9,353 nucleotides of DNA from Flaviramulus sp. (GTDB lineage: Bacteria; Bacteroidota; Bacteroidia; Flavobacteriales; Flavobacteriaceae): NCBI GenBank assembly GCA_023255235.1, contig JALRJA010000406.1:1-9353 (forward strand), given 5' to 3'. Below the pieces are notes generated by a model that saw only the letters and a list, made by a program, of their open reading frames with translations, had not been told where the DNA came from and did no database searches. This document shows, piece after piece, positions 6,443 through 9,353 of this stretch. A program made the translations under genes and the position numbers. Position 1 is the stretch's first letter. Each line of letters opens with the position of its first letter.

Positions 6443-8335
6443 TTACTTTCTTTTTTGTTGAGCTTGTTTTTGTTTTTCGGCTTGTTCCATCATTTCTGCC
6501 ATTTTTTGTTGGAAGCGATTTTGCTTTTTAGGTTTCTTTTTATTCTCTTGAATTTGTGCATGAATCTTATCTTCATCAAGAATAAAGTTTTTAATAACTA
6601 AAATGATTCCAATACTAATAAGGTTAGAAATAAAATAATACAAACTTAAACCAGAGGCATAATTATTAAAGAAAAACAACATCATTATAGGAGATAAATA
6701 CATCATGTATTTCATCATTTTTGCCATATCGGGCATGCCTTCTTGTTGTGGTTGTGTTTGCATACTTTGCCCTGTTGTTAAACGCATATAAAAGAAAATA
6801 GCAATAGATGCTAATATGGGAAATAAGCTAACATGGTTGCCGTAAAACGGAATGTTAAATGGTAAATTTGCTATCACATCATACGACGATAAATCATCTG
6901 CCCAAAGGAAGCTTTTTTGTCTTAAATCAAAAGCTGATGGGAAAAATTGAAACAAAGCATAGAAAACAGGCAACTGAATTAACGCTGGTAAACAACCAGC
7001 CAAAGGGCTTGCTCCTGCTTTTGTTTGTAGTGCCATAGTTTCTTGTTGTGCTTTCATTTTATTATCTTTATACTTAGCACGAATTTCATCTAGCTCTGGC
7101 TTTAAAATTTTTAATTTGGCTTGCGATAGAAATTGTTTATACTGCACAAAAGACAATAGTATTTTTACCAAAATAGTCATCACTACAATAGCAATACCAT
7201 AAGGCATAAAACCACCCAAAAAGCCAAATAATGGCATGAAAAGATAGCGGTTTATCCAACCAAAAATACCCCAACCAAAAGGGACTATTTCATCTAGGTT
7301 TCTATCATATTTGTTTAAAACTTTAAAATCACTTGGACCAAAATACCAATCCATAGGTTGATTTATCTCGCCACCTTGTAATTCTAAAGGTATTTTTGAA
7401 GCAAAGTATTTTGTATAAACAGTATCAATTGCTTCGTCATCTACTAAATTTTTTGATTGTATGGTTGCTACTTTAAATGGTTTGTCTGTTAACAAAACCG
7501 AAGTAAAGAAATGTTGTTTATAGCCAATCCAGGTAACATCATCAATATCGTCATTGGTATCACTTATGCCTGTGTAATCAGCTTTTCCGTTCTCATATTC
7601 ATAATGAATGTCTGTATATCTGTTTTCGTATGAAATACTTTTTGCATGTCTATACCCTTTTAAACCCCAATCTAAACTAATAGCCTGTGAGCTATTAATA
7701 ATATCGCTTAGTCCTTGCGAGCGAATGGTAAAATCCATCATGTAATCATTGTCATTTATTTCATAACGATATTCTAAAAATTTGGCTTCAGAAACATTTA
7801 ATTTCATAGAAACCACCGTTATATTACCATTTTTTGTTACTGTTGGTTTAAAAGGTAAATCTTTGGTATTTAATATTCTGCTATCGGTTGTTCCAAAATT
7901 TATATTAAAGTGTGAATTATTATCTTTAATTAAATAGATAGGAAGTGCTTTGTAGTCAACAAATTCTTTAAGTTTAACTTCAGAAAGATACCCGCCTTTG
8001 TTACTAAATTTTAACGCCAATAAATCACTTTCAACCTTAGTTTCTTCTTCTGAAGCGTTTAAGGCAGCATAAGCAAATGCTCCTAATTTATTTTTTATTT
8101 TAATTTGCTCAAGAGAATCGGTTGCTTCAACTATTGAATAGTTTTCAAGTGTAGTTAGTTTTGTTTGCTCTGCATCTATACCTTTTTTTTCGGCTTCAAC
8201 TTGTTCTTGTTTGGCTTTTTTTTGAGCTTCAAGTTCTTCTGGTGTTGGCTGGTTTTGCCAAAGCATATACATTAATATCCCAAAGATAAGGATGAATCCT
8301 ATTACCGAATTGATATCTAATTTTTTTTCTTCCAT
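6443..8335 (-). CDS. yidC: Membrane protein insertase YidC
   Basis: YidC inserts and folds inner-membrane proteins, alone or with SecYEG. The 630-residue protein has the Gram-negative layout. An N-terminal anchor lies at about 9-26 (VIGFILIFGILMYMLW), followed by a Glu/Lys/Gln-rich coiled-coil-like stretch (32-57) and a large periplasmic beta domain (about 65-345). The conserved insertase core follows, with membrane segments near 360-400, 445-465, 500-520 and 545-583. The cytoplasmic loop between the first two core segments (KILKPELDEIRAKYKDNKMKAQQE) and the GCLPALIQLPVFYALF motif (447-462) are diagnostic. A Lys at about 391 (TILVKILL) seems to hold the place of the groove Arg of E. coli YidC. 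The C-terminus is a basic, Gln/Met-rich tail (597-630), likely ribosome-contacting. The gene begins 64 bp after the pyrG stop, with a hairpin in between. Confidence 0.97.
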   Translation of the reverse strand: MEEKKLDINSVIGFILIFGILMYMLWQNQPTPEELEAQKKAKQEQVEAEKKGIDAEQTKLTTLENYSIVEATDSLEQIKIKNKLGAFAYAALNASEEETKVESDLLALKFSNKGGYLSEVKLKEFVDYKALPIYLIKDNNSHFNINFGTTDSRILNTKDLPFKPTVTKNGNITVVSMKLNVSEAKFLEYRYEINDNDYMMDFTIRSQGLSDIINSSQAISLDWGLKGYRHAKSISYENRYTDIHYEYENGKADYTGISDTNDDIDDVTWIGYKQHFFTSVLLTDKPFKVATIQSKNLVDDEAIDTVYTKYFASKIPLELQGGEINQPMDWYFGPSDFKVLNKYDRNLDEIVPFGWGIFGWINRYLFMPLFGFLGGFMPYGIAIVVMTILVKILLSFVQYKQFLSQAKLKILKPELDEIRAKYKDNKMKAQQETMALQTKAGASPLAGCLPALIQLPVFYALFQFFPSAFDLRQKSFLWADDLSSYDVIANLPFNIPFYGNHVSLFPILASIAIFFYMRLTTGQSMQTQPQQEGMPDMAKMMKYMMYLSPIMMLFFFNNYASGLSLYYFISNLISIGIILVIKNFILDEDKIHAQIQENKKKPKKQNRFQQKMAEMMEQAEKQKQAQQKRK

Positions 8336-8355
8336 GTTGTCTTTTGTAATTTAAA

Positions 8356-8380
8356 ACGATTTCTGCTAAACAGAAATAGT
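8356..8380 (-). terminator. Hairpin between pyrG and yidC, possible terminator or attenuator
   Basis: The arms 8359-8365 (atttctg) and 8371-8377 (cagaaat) form a perfect 7-bp stem with a 5-nt loop (ctaaa). A mismatch and two further pairs extend it to 8356-8380. On the minus strand the stem ends 19 nt downstream of the pyrG stop and is followed by CGTTTTAAATT, a short U-rich run. It may end part of the pyrG transcripts before yidC. I found no exact TAnnTTTG in the gap, so some read-through into yidC is likely. Confidence 0.5.
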
Positions 8381-8399
8381 AATCATTTTAAAACCTTAG

Positions 8400-9353
8400 T
8401 TATTTTTTTGTTGAAAAAGGGCTTCTGTGTTTTTTGTTGTATGCATGGGCTGCCTTAACAAATGCCACAAATAATGGGTGTGGGTTTGCCACCGTGCTTT
8501 TATATTCGGGGTGGTACTGTACACCAATAAACCACGGGTGGTTAGGCAACTCAATCACTTCTACTAAACCTGTATCTGGATTTAAACCAGATGCTAACAT
8601 ACCGGCAGCTTCCATTTGGGTTTTGTATTTTTCGTTAAATTCATAGCGGTGTCTGTGGCGTTCTTTAATATGGTCTGCTTTATATATTTGGTATGCTTTA
8701 CTACCATTTTTTAAATCACACAACCAAGCACCTAAACGCATGGTACCGCCTTTATTGGTAATGGTTTTTTGATCTTCCATTAGGTCAATAACCGGGTTTT
8801 TAGTTTGGGGATTCATTTCTGTAGAATTGGCATCTTCTATACCTAAAACGTTTCTGGCAAATTCTATAACTGCCATTTGCATACCTAAACAAATTCCAAA
8901 AAAAGGAATATTATTTTCTCTTACATATTTTACAGCATCAATTTTACCTTCTATACCGCGTTCACCAAAACCTGGTGCTACCAAAACACCATCTAAATGA
9001 GATAGTTTTAATTTAATGGTATCACTACTTAAATATTCAGAATGAATAGACTCAATATTAACTCTCACTTCGTTTTCTGCTCCGGCATGAATAAAAGCCT
9101 CTAAAATAGATTTGTATGAATCTTGTAGTTCAACATACTTCCCTACAAGTCCTATGTTTATTTCGGAAACTGGGTTTTTATGACGTTTTAAAAATTGATT
9201 CCAACGTTCTATATCGGGCTTTGAACTTTTTAAATTTAGTTTTTTAAGCACCACTTTATCTAAGCCTTCTTGTAGCATTAAGTTTGGCACATCATAAATG
9301 GTTGATGCATCAATAGATTGAATTACTGCTTCTTCTCTAACATTACAGAATAA
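8400..9353 (-). CDS. pyrG: CTP synthase PyrG (C-terminal part; N-terminus beyond window)
   Basis: PyrG makes CTP from UTP, ATP and glutamine, the last step of pyrimidine nucleotide synthesis. The frame is open through the right edge, and the sequence upstream of the GTG at 9290 reads LFCNVREEAVIQSIDASTIYD, the expected synthetase-domain end. That GTG is therefore an internal Val and not a start. The visible 317 residues cover the tail of the amidoligase domain, the linker (ERWNQFLKRHKNPVSEINIG) and the whole class I glutaminase domain: VAPGFGERG, the nucleophile Cys in FFGICLGMQ (codon 8889-8891), ANSTEMN, KGGTMRLG, RHRHRYE, and the His/Glu pair in VQYHPEY near the C-terminus. All glutaminase triad residues are present. 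About 220 to 230 N-terminal residues, with the ATP and UTP sites, should lie to the right. Confidence 0.97.
   Translation of the reverse strand, partial: LFCNVREEAVIQSIDASTIYDVPNLMLQEGLDKVVLKKLNLKSSKPDIERWNQFLKRHKNPVSEINIGLVGKYVELQDSYKSILEAFIHAGAENEVRVNIESIHSEYLSSDTIKLKLSHLDGVLVAPGFGERGIEGKIDAVKYVRENNIPFFGICLGMQMAVIEFARNVLGIEDANSTEMNPQTKNPVIDLMEDQKTITNKGGTMRLGAWLCDLKNGSKAYQIYKADHIKERHRHRYEFNEKYKTQMEAAGMLASGLNPDTGLVEVIELPNHPWFIGVQYHPEYKSTVANPHPLFVAFVKAAHAYNKKHRSPFSTKK

Noticed and set aside
9288..9290. GTG as a start codon for a 296-residue pyrG product
   Set aside because: The frame stays open to the window edge and the upstream codons encode conserved CTP synthase sequence, so this is an internal valine.

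Overview
The window reads as a piece of a Bacteroidota chromosome, most likely a marine or aquatic member of the Flavobacteriaceae. The evidence is an AT-rich base composition (roughly one third G+C by eye in the gene block), a secreted subtilisin with a C-terminal type IX secretion sorting domain, a long YidC, start sites without Shine-Dalgarno sequences, and upstream motifs matching the Bacteroidota -7 consensus TAnnTTTG. The gene order resembles what I recall from flavobacterial genomes, which is recollection and not a search.

Layout. Positions 1-382 hold a plus-strand fragment of a TpsB/ShlB/FhaC-type outer-membrane transporter: a signal peptide, a proline-rich linker and the beginning of a POTRA domain. 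Part of it is much richer in G+C (about 49% over 121-360, counted by hand) than the rest. It runs in frame into a repeat cluster at 383-612 made of imperfect palindromic units (full unit, lone right half, full unit, lone left half). From 605 to the right edge every gene lies on the minus strand. Read in the direction of transcription (right to left), these are pyrG (CTP synthase, cut by the window edge), yidC (membrane protein insertase), an exported YwqK/MORN-like repeat protein, an AraC-type regulator with a GyrI-like effector domain, mnmA (tRNA 2-thiouridylase), a T9SS-sorted S8 peptidase, and an FMN-dependent nitronate monooxygenase/FabK-like oxidoreductase.

Probable transcription units. 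mnmA, the S8 peptidase and the flavoprotein form a tight unit: there are 24 bp between the first two genes, and the last two overlap in a TAATG stop/start. A good -7 element lies just upstream of mnmA. The AraC gene has its own -7 element, and that element argues for a shorter start codon than the longest reading frame. An AT-rich hairpin at 5568-5598 probably ends the yidC/YwqK-like unit, and a second hairpin at 8356-8380 lies between pyrG and yidC.

Most of the window is housekeeping, and I do not see an evident new defence or metabolic system. The parts that do not fit are the left 600 bases: a compositionally foreign, truncated secretion gene fused in frame to a palindromic repeat cluster, which reaches into the stop codon of the neighbouring convergent gene. 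This could be genuine gene acquisition followed by repeat insertion, or a chimeric contig end. The sequence alone does not decide between them.
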